A stretch of 64,000 nt of DNA from Stenotrophomonas maltophilia (lineage in GTDB: Bacteria; Pseudomonadota; Gammaproteobacteria; Xanthomonadales; Xanthomonadaceae): positions 761,027-825,026 of the forward strand of contig FOZF01000002.1 of assembly GCA_900113425.1 (NCBI GenBank). Reading direction: 5' to 3'. Position numbers and translations under genes: made by a program. How positions within the stretch are numbered: position 1 is the first letter of the stretch; each line of letters starts with the position of its first letter. Shown here in pieces: positions 8,274-17,691 of this stretch. A model generated the notes under the pieces. The model was not told the origin of the DNA and searched no databases. It saw only the letters and a program-made list of their open reading frames with translations.

Positions 8274-9089
8274 ATGAGCACCCACGCAGACAGCAAGCCC
8301 TGGACCGTTCCCGCCTTGGCCGAGGCCAAGCGGAATGGCCAGAAGCTGGTCATGTTGACCGCCTACGACGCTGGCTTCGCCCGCACCTTCGACGCCAACG
8401 GCGTCGACCTGATCCTGATCGGTGATTCGCTGGGCATGGTCGTGCAGGGGCACGATTCCACCCTGCCGGTGACCGTGGCCGACATGGTCTATCACACCCG
8501 CGCCGTGGCCCGCGTGCTGCAGCGCGCGCTGCTGGTGGCCGATCTGCCGTTCGGTGCCGATGCAACCCCGGAACGCGCCCTCGATGCGTCGCTGCAGCTG
8601 CTGCAGGCAGGCGCGGAGATGGTCAAGATCGAGGGGGCCGGCTTCAAGGTCGATATCATCCGTTACCTGGTCGAACGCGAGATTCCGGTCTGCTCGCATC
8701 TGGGCCTGACCCCGCAGTCGGTGCTGCGCCTGGGCGGGTTCAAGATCCAGGGCCGTGGCGATGCGGCCCGGCAGCTGGTGGAGGACGCCAGGGCCGTGGC
8801 CGACGCGGGCGCCAGCATCATGGTGCTGGAATGCGTGCCGACCCCGGTCGCGGCCGAGGTCACCGCTGCGGTGCCGGTGCCCACCATCGGCATCGGTGCC
8901 GGTCCGCAGTGCGATGGCCAGGTGCTGGTCCTGCATGACTTCCTGGGCCTGGACAGCGGCCACCGCCGACCGAAATTCGTCAAGGATTTCCTGGCCGAAG
9001 GAGGCTCGGTGGCCGGAGCCACCCGCGCCTATGCCGACGCCGTGCGTGACGGCAGCTTCCCCGACGAACAGCACGCGTACGCCCAATGA
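8274..9089 (+). CDS. panB: 3-methyl-2-oxobutanoate hydroxymethyltransferase
   Basis: First step of pantothenate synthesis: adds a hydroxymethyl group from methylene-tetrahydrofolate to ketoisovalerate, giving ketopantoate. 271 residues. Conserved segments include [14 protein letters not shown], the metal-site loop [37 protein letters not shown] and [18 protein letters not shown]. It overlaps panC by ATGA (9086-9089), so the two are translationally coupled. A TGATAAT box at about 8237-8243 may provide a local promoter. Confidence 0.97.
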   Translation: MSTHADSKPWTVPALAEAKRNGQKLVMLTAYDAGFARTFDANGVDLILIGDSLGMVVQGHDSTLPVTVADMVYHTRAVARVLQRALLVADLPFGADATPERALDASLQLLQAGAEMVKIEGAGFKVDIIRYLVEREIPVCSHLGLTPQSVLRLGGFKIQGRGDAARQLVEDARAVADAGASIMVLECVPTPVAAEVTAAVPVPTIGIGAGPQCDGQVLVLHDFLGLDSGHRRPKFVKDFLAEGGSVAGATRAYADAVRDGSFPDEQHAYAQ

Positions 9090-9925
9090 TCCAGACCTTC
9101 AATGAGCTCGGCGCGCTGCGCGGGCAGATCGCCCAGTGGAAGCGCGAAGGCCTGCGCGTGGCGCTGGTGCCGACCATGGGCAACCTGCACGGTGGCCATC
9201 ACGCGCTGGTGAGCCTGGCCCGCCAGTACGCCGACAGGGTGGTGGCCAGCATCTTCGTCAATCCGACCCAGTTCGGGCCCAACGAGGACTTCAGCCGGTA
9301 CCCGCGCACGCCCGAGGCCGATGTCGCGGGCCTGGAGCAGGTCGGTTGCGATGCAGTGTGGCTGCCGAGCGTCGAGGCGATGTATCCGCTGGGCGTGGAC
9401 AAGACCACGCGCATGCATGCGCCCGGCATCAGCGAGGTGCTGGAAGGCGCCAGCCGTCCGGGCCATTTCGATGGCGTCTGCACGGTGGTCGCCCGCCTGT
9501 TCCTGCAGGTGCAGCCGGACGTGGCTGTGTTCGGCCGCAAGGATTACCAGCAACTGGCGGTGATCCGCCAGATGGTGGCCGAGCTGTCGTTCCCGGTCCA
9601 GATCGTCGGTGCGGAGATCGTCCGTGATGACGATGGGCTGGCCAAGAGTTCGCGCAACCAGTATCTGAGCCCGGAACAGCGCCCCGTCGCGACGACCCTT
9701 CATCGGACCCTGCTGGCCATGCGCGAAGGCTATGTGGCCGGCCAGCCGCGCGAGCGCATCGAGGCCGATGCCACCGCCGCGCTGCAGGCGGCTGGTTTCC
9801 AGGTCGACTACGCCGTGCTGCGCACGCCCGAGCTGGCCGAGCCGGCATTCGAGGGCGGCGGCCGGGTGGCGCTGATCGCCGCGCGGCTGGGCACGACCCG
9901 GCTGATCGACAACCTGGAGTTCTGA
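9086..9925 (+). CDS. panC: Pantoate--beta-alanine ligase
   Basis: Joins pantoate and beta-alanine at the expense of ATP to form pantothenate. 279 residues with the expected motifs: [14 protein letters not shown] (HxGH nucleotide site), [33 protein letters not shown], and [13 protein letters not shown] matching the KMSKS-like loop. It starts inside the panB stop codon. A SMAG dimer separates it from panD, which has its own -10 box. Confidence 0.97.
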   Translation: MIQTFNELGALRGQIAQWKREGLRVALVPTMGNLHGGHHALVSLARQYADRVVASIFVNPTQFGPNEDFSRYPRTPEADVAGLEQVGCDAVWLPSVEAMYPLGVDKTTRMHAPGISEVLEGASRPGHFDGVCTVVARLFLQVQPDVAVFGRKDYQQLAVIRQMVAELSFPVQIVGAEIVRDDDGLAKSSRNQYLSPEQRPVATTLHRTLLAMREGYVAGQPRERIEADATAALQAAGFQVDYAVLRTPELAEPAFEGGGRVALIAARLGTTRLIDNLEF

Positions 9926-9939
9926 GTTCCGCTGTGATG

Positions 9940-10010
9940 GTAGCGCCGGGCCATGCCCGGCGGATGAGGGGCCGCTGCCGCTGCGCTCGCCGGGCATGGC
10001 CCGGCGCTAC
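9940..10010. repeat. SMAG/REP inverted dimer between panC and panD
   Basis: Two copies of a 22-base unit, GTAGCGCCGGGC followed by CATGCCCGGC (the second copy inverted), face each other with GTAG heads outward across about 27 bases. This matches the GTAG-headed REP family described in S. maltophilia. The whole 71-base block can fold into one long hairpin or two small ones. No REP-associated transposase lies in this window. Confidence 0.85.
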
Positions 10011-10051
10011 CTGAACGGTTTGCCGGTCGTGATGCCCCGCGTTGCGCGGGT

Positions 10052-10059
10052 GCTAGAAT
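10052..10059 (+). promoter_or_regulatory. Candidate -10 box of panD
   Basis: Box at 10054-10059 reading TAGAAT with an upstream TGC (10051-10053), 29 bases before the panD ATG. It would let panD-pgi be read independently of panBC across the SMAG dimer. No good -35 is visible. Confidence 0.35.
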
Positions 10060-10088
10060 CCACGCTTTCCTCTGCGTTGTACCGTGCC

Positions 10089-10469
10089 ATGCACCTGTCC
10101 CTGCTCAAGACCAAGATCCACCGCGCCACCGTCACCCACTCCGAGCTCAACTACGAAGGCTCGATCGCCATCGATGACAACCTGCTGGCTGCCACCGGCA
10201 TCCGCGAGTTCGAGCAGGTGCACATCTGGGACGTGACCAACGGTGCGCGCTTCTCGACCTATGCGATCCGCGCCGAAGCCGGCAGCGGCATCGTCTCGCT
10301 CAATGGTGGCGCCGCGCGCCACGTGCAGGTCGGCGACATCATCATCATCGCCGCCTTCGCCAGCATGACCGAGCAGGAAGCGGACAGCTTCAAGCCGAAG
10401 CTGGTGTACGTGGATGGCAGCAACCAGATCACCCACACCAACGACACGATCCCGACCCAGGCCGCATGA
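10089..10469 (+). CDS. panD: Aspartate 1-decarboxylase (pyruvoyl enzyme)
   Basis: Makes beta-alanine from aspartate for pantothenate synthesis. 126 residues. It is made as a proenzyme cleaved between G24 and S25; the sequence [13 protein letters not shown] places Gly-Ser at exactly those positions, so self-processing should give the pyruvoyl group. The ATG at 10089 gives the canonical [20 protein letters not shown]; the upstream frame from 9996 is SMAG read-through. It overlaps pgi by ATGA (10466-10469). Confidence 0.97.
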   Translation: MHLSLLKTKIHRATVTHSELNYEGSIAIDDNLLAATGIREFEQVHIWDVTNGARFSTYAIRAEAGSGIVSLNGGAARHVQVGDIIIIAAFASMTEQEADSFKPKLVYVDGSNQITHTNDTIPTQAA

Positions 10470-11980
10470 CAACGAACAACGGATTCGACTCGCTGCACTC
10501 CCACGCCCAGCGCCTGAAGGGCGCAAGCATCCCCAGCCTGCTCGCCGCCGAACCTGGCCGTGTGCAGGAGCTGGCGCTGCGGGTCGGTCCGTTGTACGTG
10601 AACTTTGCCCGGCAGAAGTACGACGCCGCGGCGCTGCAGGCGCTGCTGGCGCTGGCAGCCGAACGCGATGTCGGGGGCGCCATCAACCGCCTGATGCGCG
10701 GCGAGCAGGTCAACCTGACCGAAGGCCGCGCGGCGCTGCACACGGCGCTGCGTGGTGACGTGGTCGACGCGCCGGTGGCCGCCGATGCCCATGCCACCGC
10801 ACGCGGGATCCGTCAGCGCATGGGAGTCCTCGTGCGTGCGCTGGAAGACAGCGGCGTGACCGACGTGGTGAGCGTCGGCATCGGGGGATCCGATCTTGGC
10901 CCGCGGCTGGTCGCCGATGCGCTGCGCCCGGTCAGCGGCGCGCGTCTGCGCGTGCATTTCGTATCGAACGTGGACGGCGCGGCCATGCAGCGCACGCTGG
11001 CCACGCTTGACCCGGCGCGCACTGCCGGCATCCTGATCTCCAAGACGTTTGGTACCCAGGAGACCCTGCTCAACGGCCAGATCCTGCACGATTGGCTGGG
11101 TGGCAGTGAACGCCTGTATGCGGTCAGCGCCAATCCCGAGCGCGCAGCGAAGGCCTTCGCCATCGCCGCAGAGCGCGTGCTGCCGATGTGGGACTGGGTC
11201 GGTGGCCGCTACTCGCTGTGGTCGGCGGTCGGCTTCCCGATTGCGCTGGCGATCGGCTTCGAGCGTTTCGAACAGCTGCTGGAGGGTGCGGCGCAGATGG
11301 ACGCGCACGCACTGGATGCACCGCTGGAGCGCAATCTGCCGGTGCTGCATGGCCTGACCGACATCTGGAACCGCAACCTGCTGGGCTGCGCCACCCATGC
11401 GGTGATGACCTACGACCAGCGCCTGGCGTTGCTGCCGGCCTACCTGCAGCAGCTGGTGATGGAAAGCCTGGGCAAGCGCGTGCAGCGTGACGGCCAGCCG
11501 GTGACCACCGATACCGTGCCGGTGTGGTGGGGCGGTGCGGGCACCGATGTGCAGCACAGTTTCTTCCAGGCGCTGCACCAGGGCACCAGCATCGTCCCGG
11601 CCGATTTCATCGGCTGTGTGCACAACGACGATCCCTATACCGTCAACCACCAGGCGCTGCTGGCCAACCTGCTGGCGCAGACCGAAGCGCTGGCCAATGG
11701 CCAGGGCAGCGACGACCCGCACCGCGACTACCCGGGCGGTCGTCCGAGTACGCTGATCCTGCTCGATGCACTGACGCCGCAGGCGCTGGGTGCGCTGATC
11801 GCCATGTACGAGCACGCGGTGTACGTGCAGTCGGTGATCTGGAACATCAACGCCTTCGACCAGTTCGGGGTCGAGCTGGGCAAGCAGCTGGCCAACCAGT
11901 TGTTGCCGGCATTGCAGGGCGAGGGCGTGGCGATCGCCGACCCGATGACCCGCGAGATCCTGGCGCAGCTGAAGGGCTGA
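10466..11980 (+). CDS. pgi: Glucose-6-phosphate isomerase
   Basis: Interconverts glucose-6-phosphate and fructose-6-phosphate. 504 residues, slightly shorter than the E. coli enzyme (549). Signatures: [61 protein letters not shown] with active-site residues, and [15 protein letters not shown]. The gene starts within the panD stop codon. An isomerase in the pantothenate cluster is unusual in function; in this group it links the gluconate/Entner-Doudoroff genes nearby to fructose-6-phosphate. Confidence 0.97.
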   Translation: MTTNNGFDSLHSHAQRLKGASIPSLLAAEPGRVQELALRVGPLYVNFARQKYDAAALQALLALAAERDVGGAINRLMRGEQVNLTEGRAALHTALRGDVVDAPVAADAHATARGIRQRMGVLVRALEDSGVTDVVSVGIGGSDLGPRLVADALRPVSGARLRVHFVSNVDGAAMQRTLATLDPARTAGILISKTFGTQETLLNGQILHDWLGGSERLYAVSANPERAAKAFAIAAERVLPMWDWVGGRYSLWSAVGFPIALAIGFERFEQLLEGAAQMDAHALDAPLERNLPVLHGLTDIWNRNLLGCATHAVMTYDQRLALLPAYLQQLVMESLGKRVQRDGQPVTTDTVPVWWGGAGTDVQHSFFQALHQGTSIVPADFIGCVHNDDPYTVNHQALLANLLAQTEALANGQGSDDPHRDYPGGRPSTLILLDALTPQALGALIAMYEHAVYVQSVIWNINAFDQFGVELGKQLANQLLPALQGEGVAIADPMTREILAQLKG

Positions 11981-11998
11981 GCCAGATCGGGGATGTGT

Positions 11999-12018
11999 CG
12001 CCGGGCGTTGGCCCGGCG
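11999..12018. repeat. REP-like hairpin between pgi and regA
   Basis: CGCCGGGC, GTTG, GCCCGGCG form a perfect 8-bp stem in the gap between converging genes. The core resembles the SMAG units but no GTAG head is present. It may act as a terminator. Confidence 0.5.
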
Positions 12019-12026
12019 TGCCGGGC

Positions 12027-12596
12027 TCAACGGCTTGGATCGCGTTCCGGGCTTGGCCGCTTGGCCAGTTTGCGCTGCAGCGACCGCCGGTGCATGCCGA
12101 GCAGACGGGCGGCAGCGGACACGTTGCCGCCCGTCTCGTGCATCGCCTGCTGGATGTGTTCCCACTGCAGGCGACTGATCGGCGTCATCGCGTCGGGGAC
12201 TTCCATCTCGCCGTCGTCGGCCGGGCCGTCGTCCTCTTCGCCCAGCGCGCGCAGGATCATCGGTACCGTTGCCGGCTTGGGCAGATAATCGTCTGCGCCC
12301 AGCTTGATGGCTTCCACGGCTGTGGCGATGCTGGCATAACCGGTGACCAGCAGGATCCGCATGTCCGCACGCAGGGCACGCAGGGGCTGGATCAGGGTCA
12401 GGCCGGAATCACTGCCGAGCTTGAGGTCGATCAGCGCGAAGGCCGGTGGATGCTGGCGGGCCAGCATCAGCGCAGTGGCCGCGTCCTGCGCGGTCTGCGT
12501 TTCGAGTCCCTTGCGGGCCAGGCTGCGCTGCAGGGTGCGCAGGTACAGCTCGTCGTCGTCGACCAGCAGGCCCTGGGTGGAGTGGTGCAGGCTCAT
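12027..12596 (-). CDS. regA: RegA/ActR/PrrA-type response regulator
   Basis: Two-component output protein of 189 residues. The receiver has acidic DDD near residue 13, the phosphoacceptor D57 in FALIDLKLG, T85 and K107. A short linker leads to a Fis-type helix-turn-helix (about 144-180) with GNVSAAARLLGMHRRSLQRKL, the pattern typical of RegA/PrrA/ActR/RoxR. These control respiration and redox genes. The ATG at 12596 overlaps the regB stop (ATGA). The frame open to 12671 is only upstream read-through. Confidence 0.9.
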   Translation of the reverse strand: MSLHHSTQGLLVDDDELYLRTLQRSLARKGLETQTAQDAATALMLARQHPPAFALIDLKLGSDSGLTLIQPLRALRADMRILLVTGYASIATAVEAIKLGADDYLPKPATVPMILRALGEEDDGPADDGEMEVPDAMTPISRLQWEHIQQAMHETGGNVSAAARLLGMHRRSLQRKLAKRPSPERDPSR

Positions 12597-13819
12597 GGGG
12601 TGTCCTCGCGTGGGGCCAGCGGCAGGCGGAAGCCGACGCGACTGCCGGCCCCCTGGGCCGGGCGCATCCACATCTCGCCGTCGAGGCGTTCGATGGTGGC
12701 ATGGGACAGGGCCAGGCCGACGCCCATGCCCTCGCTCTTGCTGCTGCCGAACAGTGTGCCCGGCAGCACGGCGGCACGGGCATCGAAGCCGTGGCCGTAG
12801 TCGCGGACTTCACCGATCAGGTCGTCGCCGTCGATGCGCAGGCTCAGGTCCACGCGCGGGCGCCCGGCCTGTTCTCCGGCATCGGCAGCATTGTTGAGCA
12901 GGACCATCAGCAGGTGGCCCACGCCGGGGTCCAGCGGCAGCCGCAGCGGCGCATCGTCGTTGCGGTGCAGGTCGATGGTCGGCCGCACCAGCCGCCATTG
13001 TTCCAGCACCTGCTGGGCGCTGGAGCGGCTGCGTCCGGGCATGTCGGCCGATGCCGGCGCGGCCAGCGCCAGCACCCGTTCGCGGCACTGCACGAGCAGT
13101 TCGCGCAGGGTTTCCATGTCCTCGCGCACTTCCGGCTCCTCGCTGCGCTCGGCAACGTCGTCGGCCAGCAGGGTCATGGTCGCCAGCGGCGTGTTCAGTT
13201 CATGCGCCACCGAGGCGGCGTGGGTGGCGAGAGCGACGATGCCCTCATTGCGGGCGAAGCGTTCACGCAGTGCCGAGAGCTCCAGTTCCCGTTGCCGCAG
13301 GGCCAGGGCCAGGCGCGTGGAGAACGTCAGCACGACGGCGGCGGAGATCAGGAAGTTGGCGACCACGCCCCAGCGGTTCAGGTCCTGCGCACGGAAGTAG
13401 CCGTCCGGCAGCGGCTGGCCGAACAGGCCGCTGGCCGCGTAGCCGAGCAGGCAGGCCAGGGCCACCGCCAACGCCCAGCGCAGAGGCAGGGCGAAGGCGG
13501 CCAATGCAATCAGGATCAGGAACAGGGAGCTGAACGGATTGGCCATGCCGCCGCTCCAGCCGATCATCCAGGTCAGGATGATCACGTCCACCAGGATGTG
13601 GCCGAAGGCTGTCAGTGGCGCGGTATCGGCCGCTTCCGGCCGCAGCTGGGTGTAGACGTTGAACAGCGCGAGCACGGCGACGCCAGCCCACAGCGGCAGT
13701 GGCGGCAGCGGCAGGCCCAGCACCCAGGTGGCGACCAGGATGGTGGCGGCCTGGCCGGCCACGGCCAGCCATCGCAGGCTGCACAGGGTGCGGAGAAACG
13801 GGGCATCGGGACCGGTCAT
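12593..13819 (-). CDS. regB: RegB/PrrB/RoxS-type redox-sensing histidine kinase
   Basis: 408 residues with about six N-terminal membrane helices (to about residue 170), then a kinase core. The quinone-sensing RegB signature GG-x2-NPF is present as GGMANPF (residues 90-96) between helices. The H-box is VAHELNTPLA with H206. The N-box is LLNNAADAG (309-315) and the G-boxes are around DYGHGFD and GMGVGLALSHA. C245 in LLVQCRERVLAL matches the redox cysteine (C265 in Rhodobacter RegB) in the dimer helix. The start is the ATG at 13819; regA follows with a 4-base overlap. Confidence 0.9.
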   Translation of the reverse strand: MTGPDAPFLRTLCSLRWLAVAGQAATILVATWVLGLPLPPLPLWAGVAVLALFNVYTQLRPEAADTAPLTAFGHILVDVIILTWMIGWSGGMANPFSSLFLILIALAAFALPLRWALAVALACLLGYAASGLFGQPLPDGYFRAQDLNRWGVVANFLISAAVVLTFSTRLALALRQRELELSALRERFARNEGIVALATHAASVAHELNTPLATMTLLADDVAERSEEPEVREDMETLRELLVQCRERVLALAAPASADMPGRSRSSAQQVLEQWRLVRPTIDLHRNDDAPLRLPLDPGVGHLLMVLLNNAADAGEQAGRPRVDLSLRIDGDDLIGEVRDYGHGFDARAAVLPGTLFGSSKSEGMGVGLALSHATIERLDGEMWMRPAQGAGSRVGFRLPLAPREDTP

Positions 13820-13921
13820 TCGCGCCCATCGTATGCGTTCGCGGGCGGGTGTGCCTGCGACAATCGGCCGCAGCCGTGCCGGCGGCTGAATGCGAGTCAC
13901 CCGGAAACCGGAGGCGGGCGC

Positions 13922-13927
13922 TAGAAT
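13922..13927 (+). promoter_or_regulatory. -10 box immediately upstream of ispG
   Basis: TAGAAT ends 6 bases before the ispG ATG, so transcription would begin at or next to the start codon (leaderless mRNA). No convincing -35 is present. Confidence 0.35.
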
Positions 13928-13933
13928 GCCCGC

Positions 13934-15199
13934 ATGCACGACGCCGTTACCCGCCCGACCCCGCCTTCCGAGCCCACCGCCTGGTCCCGTCGCCAGACCC
14001 ACGCCGTCCAGATCGGCGGAGTCACCGTCGGCGGCGGCAGGCCGGTGGTGGTGCAGTCGATGACCAATACCGACACCTCCGATGTGGCCTCCAGCGTGAA
14101 GCAGGTGGCCGAGCTCTGGCGCGCCGGTTCGGAAATGGTGCGGTTGACCGTCAACACCGTCGAGGCCGCGGCCGCGATCCCGCGCATCGTCGACAAGCTG
14201 GCGATGATGGGCATCGACGTGCCGCTGATCGGTGATTTCCACTACAACGGCCATCAGTTGCTGACCGCTGAACCCGCGTGTGCCGAAGCACTGGCCAAGT
14301 ACCGCATCAATCCGGGCAATGTGGGCTTCGGCAAGAAGAAGGACCTGCAGTTCGCGCAGTTGATCGAGTTCGCCATCCGCTACAACAAGCCGGTGCGCAT
14401 CGGCGCCAACTGGGGCTCGCTGGACCAGGCGCTGGCGGCCAGGCTGATGGATGAGAACAACGAGCGCGAGCAGCCCTGGGACGCCGGACGTGTCCTGCGC
14501 GAGGCGCTGATCCGGTCCGCGCTCGATTCGGCCGAACAGGCCGTGGAGCTGGGCCTGCCGCGCGACCGTATCGTGCTGTCGGCCAAGGTCAGTGGTGTGC
14601 AGGAGCTGATCGCGGTCTACCGTGACCTGGCACAGCGTTCGGAGTTCGCTCTGCATCTGGGCCTGACCGAAGCCGGCATCGGCAGCAAGGGCATCGTCGC
14701 GTCGGCAGCGGCGCTGAGCGTGCTGCTGCAGGAAGGCATCGGCGACACCATCCGCATCTCGCTGACGCCCGAGCCGGGCCAGTCGCGGACGCAGGAAGTG
14801 ATCGTCGCCCAGGAACTGCTGCAGACCACCGGCCAGCGCGCCTTCACGCCGCTGGTCACGGCCTGCCCGGGATGCGGCCGCACCACCTCCGAGTTCTTCC
14901 AGGAGCTGGCCAAGGTGGTGCAGAACCACGTGCGCGAGAAGATGCCGCTGTGGAAAGTGCAGCACCCGGGGGCGGAAAACATGACCCTGGCGGTGATGGG
15001 CTGCGTGGTCAACGGCCCGGGCGAATCGCGGCATGCCAACATCGGCATCTCGCTGCCGGGAACCGGGGAGGCGCCGACGGCGCCGGTGTTCGTCGATGGC
15101 GAGAAGAAGGTGACCCTGCGTGGCGAGAACATTGCCCAGGAATTCGTCGCCCTGATCGACGACTACGTCGAACGCACCTATGTCCGAAGCGCAGGATAA
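13934..15199 (+). CDS. ispG: 4-hydroxy-3-methylbut-2-enyl diphosphate synthase (flavodoxin/ferredoxin)
   Basis: Penultimate enzyme of the MEP isoprenoid pathway, reducing ME-cPP to HMBPP with a [4Fe-4S] cluster. 421 residues. The N-terminal barrel holds [34 protein letters not shown] and [10 protein letters not shown]. The cluster cysteines lie in TACPGCGRT and [11 protein letters not shown]. The ATG at 13934 has no obvious Shine-Dalgarno but a TAGAAT box just upstream. The 3' end overlaps the PAP2 gene by 20 bases. Confidence 0.97.
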   Translation: MHDAVTRPTPPSEPTAWSRRQTHAVQIGGVTVGGGRPVVVQSMTNTDTSDVASSVKQVAELWRAGSEMVRLTVNTVEAAAAIPRIVDKLAMMGIDVPLIGDFHYNGHQLLTAEPACAEALAKYRINPGNVGFGKKKDLQFAQLIEFAIRYNKPVRIGANWGSLDQALAARLMDENNEREQPWDAGRVLREALIRSALDSAEQAVELGLPRDRIVLSAKVSGVQELIAVYRDLAQRSEFALHLGLTEAGIGSKGIVASAAALSVLLQEGIGDTIRISLTPEPGQSRTQEVIVAQELLQTTGQRAFTPLVTACPGCGRTTSEFFQELAKVVQNHVREKMPLWKVQHPGAENMTLAVMGCVVNGPGESRHANIGISLPGTGEAPTAPVFVDGEKKVTLRGENIAQEFVALIDDYVERTYVRSAG

Positions 15200-15929
15200 G
15201 CCCGCGATCCTTGCCGCGCCGGAGCCGGCCTCCGGCTTCCGTCACTGGATGGCCCGCAATGCGTGGCGCCTGGTCCTGCTGTTCGCCGGCGTGCTGTTGC
15301 CGCTGGCCGGTTTCGTCGCGCTGGCCGACGAGGTGCATGAGTTTGAATCGTTCCATTTCGACGCGCCGCTGCTGTGGCAGATGTACGGCCTGCATTCGCC
15401 GTGGCTGGACCGGTTCTTCGTGCTGCTGTCCCGGCTGGGCTACGAGTGGTTCCTGATTCCTGCCGATGTGCTGATCGTCGCGGCACTGCTGGGCTATCGC
15501 CGCTGGCGCGAGGCCACCTTCGTGGCCGTCAGTTTCCTCGGATCGGCACTGCTGAACATGGGCAGCAAGCAGTTCTTCCAGCGGGACCGCCCCAGCCTGT
15601 GGGAGTCCATCGCACCGGAATCGACGTTCAGTTTCCCCAGCGGTCACGCCATGGGCTCGATGACCCTGGCGGCAACCCTGGTGCTTCTGGCCTGGAATAC
15701 CCGCTGGCGCTGGCCGGTGCTGGTGCTGGCCCCTGCGTTCAGCTTGCTGGTCAGCGTGTCCCGGGTCTATCTCGGGGTCCATTACCCGTCGGATATCCTG
15801 GCCGGATGGTGTGCAGCGCTGGTTTGGGTGGTAGGGTGCTACCTGGTCATGTTCAGTCGTCGGCATCCCTGGCGACGCCGCGATTCGCCGCCATCGACGG
15901 CCAGCGAAGCATCAACACAGGGGGAGTGA
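15180..15929 (+). CDS. PAP2-family membrane phosphatase
   Basis: 249 residues with about six membrane helices. All three PAP2 motifs are visible: KQFFQRDRP (motif 1), [11 protein letters not shown] (motif 2, general acid His) and [16 protein letters not shown] (motif 3, nucleophile His). Such enzymes remove phosphate from lipid phosphates, for example undecaprenyl diphosphate, phosphatidic acid or lipid A; the substrate cannot be read. It overlaps ispG by 20 bases, so it is probably co-translated; a role in recycling an isoprenoid diphosphate would fit that context but is inference. Confidence 0.9.
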   Translation: MSEAQDKPAILAAPEPASGFRHWMARNAWRLVLLFAGVLLPLAGFVALADEVHEFESFHFDAPLLWQMYGLHSPWLDRFFVLLSRLGYEWFLIPADVLIVAALLGYRRWREATFVAVSFLGSALLNMGSKQFFQRDRPSLWESIAPESTFSFPSGHAMGSMTLAATLVLLAWNTRWRWPVLVLAPAFSLLVSVSRVYLGVHYPSDILAGWCAALVWVVGCYLVMFSRRHPWRRRDSPPSTASEASTQGE

Positions 15930-16130
15930 CGTGGATGGCTCTTCGCGGGCGTCTACGTGATAGATGAGCTGTTTCGTTGCAGCGGGTTCTGCAAGACAGG
16001 GGGTAAGTACAATGCGTGAGACTGTGATCAACCCGGCACTCTTGCCTGGTATGCACTTCGACCGCGCTTGCGAGGGTTCGGCACCCTGCCTAGCTTGACC
16101 CGCAATGGCCGCATTCGAAGAGGTACGTGA

Positions 16131-16778
16131 ATGACGATTCGAGTCTACCTGGTGGACGACCACGCACTGGTCCGCACCGGGATGAAGATGATCCTGTCGG
16201 GTGAGACCGACATCGAGGTGGTGGGCGAGGCCGAGACCGGCGAGGACGCGCTGCGCGAGATCCGCCAGCTGCAGCCGGACGTGGTGCTGTGCGACCTCCA
16301 CCTGCCGGGTGTCAGCGGCATGGAAGTGACCGAGCGCATCGTGCGCGGTCATCGCAGCACGCGCGTGGTGATCGTGTCCGTCCTGGAGGACGGCCCGCTG
16401 CCGAAGCGACTGCTGGAAGCCGGCGCGGCCGGGTACATCGGCAAGGGCTGCGACGCCCAGGAACTGCTGCGCGCGGTGCGCGACGTGGCAGGCGGGCGCC
16501 GCTACCTGGGCACCAGCATCGCGCAGAATCTGGCGCTGTCGACGGTGGAGGGGAATGGTTCGCCGTTCGACACCCTGTCTCCGCGCGAACTGGAAGTGGC
16601 GCTGCTGCTGACCCAGGGATTGCGCCAGGAAGACATCGCGCGCCGCCTGAGCCTCAGCGCCAAGACCGTCAACACGCACAAGGCGCGCCTGTTCGAGAAG
16701 ATGGGTATCCACGACAACATCGCGCTGGCGCGCATGGCCAGCCAGTACGGGCTGGTGGATCCGGCACGGCCGTTGTGA
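16131..16778 (+). CDS. gacA: LuxR/NarL-family response regulator (GacA/UvrY-like)
   Basis: 215 residues. Receiver domain with DD at 9-10, phosphoacceptor D55 in VVLCDLHLPG and K104 in GYIGKGCD, then a LuxR-type helix-turn-helix (about 147-205) with LSPRELEVALLLTQG and LSLSAKTVNTHKARLFEKMGI. Overall shape and length fit GacA/UvrY, the partner of GacS/BarA that drives Csr-binding small RNAs. No kinase gene is adjacent, as expected for GacA. The upstream 200 bp holds no other gene; an AGAGG element precedes the ATG. Confidence 0.8.
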   Translation: MTIRVYLVDDHALVRTGMKMILSGETDIEVVGEAETGEDALREIRQLQPDVVLCDLHLPGVSGMEVTERIVRGHRSTRVVIVSVLEDGPLPKRLLEAGAAGYIGKGCDAQELLRAVRDVAGGRRYLGTSIAQNLALSTVEGNGSPFDTLSPRELEVALLLTQGLRQEDIARRLSLSAKTVNTHKARLFEKMGIHDNIALARMASQYGLVDPARPL

Positions 16779-16885
16779 AGATTCCAGCCAACGGCTGAGG
16801 TGGTTCGCGCGCCCGGAATGTGTCCTCCAGTTCCGGCCCGCGGTCGCGGAGCCGAGCGTCGGCCCCGCGTCCAGCTATCGGGCGC

Positions 16886-17545
16886 TCAGGTGCCGCGCAC
16901 GCGCTTGACGATGGCCGCCGCCTGCGCGGCGCTGGCGCGCACCTTGTCCCAGTCGCCGTCCGCAATCCAGTTGCCGGGCACCATCCATGAGCCACCGATG
17001 CAGACGACGTTCTTCTGCTCGAGGTACTCGGCGGCGGTGTTTTCCGTGATGCCGCCGGTCGGGCACAGCTTCAGATCGGCAATCGGACCGGCCACGCCCT
17101 TGATCATCGCCAGGCCGCCGACCGCCGTGGCCGGGAACAGCTTGCACACCCGGAATCCGCGCGCATGCAGTGACAGCAGCTCGGTCGGCGTCGCCGCTCC
17201 CGGCACCACCGGCAGCGGCGCAGCGGCCAGCGCATCGGCCAGCGCGGGCGGCGTGCCCGGGGTCACCAGGAAGTCCGCGCCCGCATCAATCGACTGCTGC
17301 ATCTGCTCAACGGTCAGCACCGTACCGGCACCCACCACCACGTCCGGCAGCTCGCGCTTGAGCATGGCCAACGCCTCCATCGCCACCGGCGTGCGCAACG
17401 TCAGCTCGATCGCCGGCAGACCGCCTTCCAGCAGCGCCGCACTCACCGCGCGGGCCTGGTCCAGCGTATGAATCGTCACCACCGGCAGGATGCCCGCCGC
17501 ATGCAACAGCTCCGCCGCCTTCACCTGATGTTGTTCGATACCCAT
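16886..17545 (-). CDS. eda: KDPG aldolase (2-dehydro-3-deoxy-phosphogluconate aldolase)
   Basis: Final Entner-Doudoroff enzyme, splitting KDPG to pyruvate and glyceraldehyde-3-phosphate. 219 residues. Conserved pieces: ILPVVTIHTLDQA, GLPAIELTLRTP with the catalytic Glu, VVGAGTVLT, DFLVTPGTPP, RVCKLFPATAVGG with the Schiff-base lysine, and LCPTGGITENTAAEYLE. It is last in the zwf-glk-pgl-edd-eda series, 146 bp after edd, a looser spacing than the others, so it may also have its own promoter. Confidence 0.97.
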   Translation of the reverse strand: MGIEQHQVKAAELLHAAGILPVVTIHTLDQARAVSAALLEGGLPAIELTLRTPVAMEALAMLKRELPDVVVGAGTVLTVEQMQQSIDAGADFLVTPGTPPALADALAAAPLPVVPGAATPTELLSLHARGFRVCKLFPATAVGGLAMIKGVAGPIADLKLCPTGGITENTAAEYLEQKNVVCIGGSWMVPGNWIADGDWDKVRASAAQAAAIVKRVRGT

Positions 17546-17691
17546 AGCTCTGCTTCTGCCTTTGCTTCCGAATTTGATTTTCAGTGATCACTTCGTGGCG
17601 TTGATGCGCCGGAAAGTGTGACGCGGCGGCCTGTACTCCGCCGCCACCAGCACACTCACCGCCGCAACACACCCGCAGCGCTCTTCAACCC

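Noticed and set aside
9996-10088. N-terminal extension of PanD
   Set aside because: Encoded by the SMAG repeat and the -10 region; the PanD family begins at the ATG 10089 with cleavage site G24-S25 in register.
13820-15034. N-terminal extension of RegB (813 codons in total)
   Set aside because: Runs antisense through ispG; the first membrane helix follows the ATG at 13819.
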